Assembly (NCBI GenBank): GCA_045576455.1
Contig: JAZNGM010000001.1
Coordinates: 248,001-312,000 of the forward strand
DNA length: 64,000 nucleotides
Reading direction: 5' to 3'
DNA from: RGIG4034 sp045576455
Lineage (GTDB): Bacteria; Bacillota; Clostridia; Lachnospirales; Lachnospiraceae
Below the pieces are notes generated by a model. It was not told where the DNA came from. It did no database searches and worked only from the letters and a program-made list of their open reading frames with translations. Below are positions 63,063 through 64,000 of this stretch, one piece after another (position 1 is the first letter of the stretch; each line of letters begins with the position of its first letter). Position numbers and translations under genes: made by a program.

Positions 63063-64000
63063 ATGAATCAGAATTTTGATGAAATAGATTTAGAAGAAGA
63101 AAAAGAAAATCTTGATAAAATGATGCAGGAGAAGACTAAAAAGGAGTCTGATGCCGCGGATAAGAAAGAGGACGACAAAGATAAACAGTACGAGGATGTA
63201 TGCTTTATCTGCAGACGTCCTGAGAGTAAAGCAGGAAAGATGTTCCATCTCCCAAATAATATTTGCGTGTGTAATGATTGTATGCACAAGACAATGGATA
63301 CGGTTACACAGTATGACTATCAGGGAATGTTAAATTCGCCGAATATCAGTTTTATGAATATTGCTGATTTGCAGGGGGACGGAGCAATTCCTAATAAGCA
63401 GAAGCTTAAGAAAAAGAGTAAGGATAAGGAAAGTGCGCCGGTATTGGATATTAAGAAAATTCCGGCACCCCATAAGATTAAAGCAAGCCTTGATGAATAT
63501 GTTGTAGGTCAGGAACATGCTAAAAAGGTAATATCCGTAGCCGTTTATAATCATTATAAGCGTGTGGCAACGGGCACAATGGATGAAATAGAAATTGAAA
63601 AATCCAACATGCTGATGATCGGACCGACAGGTTCCGGTAAGACATATCTTGTTAAGACATTGGCAAAGCTTCTGGATGTTCCGCTTGCTATTACAGATGC
63701 AACATCGCTAACGGAAGCTGGCTATATCGGCGATGATATTGAAAGTGTCGTAAGTAAATTGTTGGCAGCAGCTGACAATGATGTTGAAAAAGCAGAACAG
63801 GGTATTATTTTTATCGATGAAATTGATAAAATTGCAAAGAAGAAAAATACAAACAGCCGTGACGTAAGCGGAGAGTCCGTTCAGCAGGGAATGCTTAAAC
63901 TTTTAGAAGGCGCTGAGGTAGAGGTTCCGGTTGGGGCTAACAGCAAGAATGCCATGGTTCCGCTTGCAACGGTTAATACTAAAAATATTCTATTTATCTG
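63063..64000 (+). CDS. ClpX-like AAA+ unfoldase, divergent paralogue (3' end outside window)
   Basis: The first 312 residues of a ClpX-like protein; the frame is open to the window end. An acidic/Lys-rich N-terminal extension (1-45) precedes a four-cysteine zinc domain (Cys47, Cys50, Cys70, Cys73, with an extra Cys68). The AAA+ domain has Walker A GPTGSGKT (187-194), Walker B IIFIDEID (Asp252-Glu253) and GESVQQGMLKLLEG. Standard ClpX has GEGVQQALLKILEGT there, so this is a distinct branch, possibly an additional ClpX. AAGGA sits seven bases before the ATG. No clpP or tig is adjacent in view. Confidence 0.85.
   Translation, partial: MNQNFDEIDLEEEKENLDKMMQEKTKKESDAADKKEDDKDKQYEDVCFICRRPESKAGKMFHLPNNICVCNDCMHKTMDTVTQYDYQGMLNSPNISFMNIADLQGDGAIPNKQKLKKKSKDKESAPVLDIKKIPAPHKIKASLDEYVVGQEHAKKVISVAVYNHYKRVATGTMDEIEIEKSNMLMIGPTGSGKTYLVKTLAKLLDVPLAITDATSLTEAGYIGDDIESVVSKLLAAADNDVEKAEQGIIFIDEIDKIAKKKNTNSRDVSGESVQQGMLKLLEGAEVEVPVGANSKNAMVPLATVNTKNILFI

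Overview
The window reads as a low-GC Gram-positive chromosome, most likely a Clostridia member of the Lachnospiraceae type. The reasons are AT-rich codon use, strong AGGAGG-type ribosome binding sites, an LCP-family protein, GH25 cell-wall proteins, a C-terminal cell-wall-binding-type repeat and a membrane-anchored HtrA. It is almost entirely one large cell-surface polysaccharide region. Coding density is very high, nearly everything is on the + strand, and no gap exceeds 300 bases. I saw no tRNA, rRNA, CRISPR array, transposase or phage gene. The family assignments come from reading motifs; no database search was run.

Region A (1-6.86 kb) ends in a terminator. It holds the 3' end of a GT4 glycosyltransferase, a TviB/WbpO-type nucleotide-sugar dehydrogenase, two polytopic GT-C-like membrane proteins, another GT4, and a TviC/WbpP-type 4-epimerase. 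The dehydrogenase and epimerase together would make UDP-GalNAcA. Region B (6.94-20.18 kb) has three paralogous GT4 enzymes, two AsnB-type amidotransferases, a FemAB/GNAT-like protein, a DUF2334 deacetylase-like protein, a PglK/MsbA-type ABC flippase with its own promoter, a KpsS-like capsule protein and a GNAT acetyltransferase. It ends in a bidirectional hairpin. A and B together suggest a glycan containing amidated aminouronic acid.

Region C (20.15-36.14 kb) starts with a lone minus-strand GT-C-like gene. From a good divergent promoter it then runs through GtrII and GtrB, an NDP-hexose 2,3-dehydratase, a Gfo/Idh/MocA reductase, four acyltransferase-3 membrane proteins interrupted by an SDR, a split DUF6077-like membrane pair, and a UDP-glucuronate 4-epimerase. 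A minus-strand SGNH-hydrolase-like protein closes it. With rmlA and rmlB further on, this gives most of a route to an activated 2,6-dideoxyhexose. A paired SMR/ArnEF-like transporter and a lone zinc-ribbon protein follow (36.3-37.4 kb).

Region D (37.5-60.5 kb) contains a large membrane-anchored GH25 protein with an acidic tandem-repeat cytoplasmic tail, rmlB, rmlA, a second GH25-fold protein that has lost its catalytic residues, and rmlC. These are followed by a Wzm/Wzt exporter with a C-terminal Wzt domain, a WbdD-like methyltransferase/kinase fusion, several GT2 enzymes, phosphoglucomutase, GtrA, a polyprenyl glycosylphosphotransferase and an LCP ligase. The likely picture is initiation on undecaprenyl phosphate, extension with rhamnose or deoxyhexoses, end-capping, ABC export, and attachment to the wall. 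The window finishes with one more GT2 gene, HtrA, and the 5' part of a divergent ClpX.

The most interesting items are the WbdD-like cap enzyme beside a cap-reading type of exporter in a Gram-positive, the 2-deoxysugar pathway, the active/inactive GH25 pair, and the cytoplasmic DDEDI repeat.
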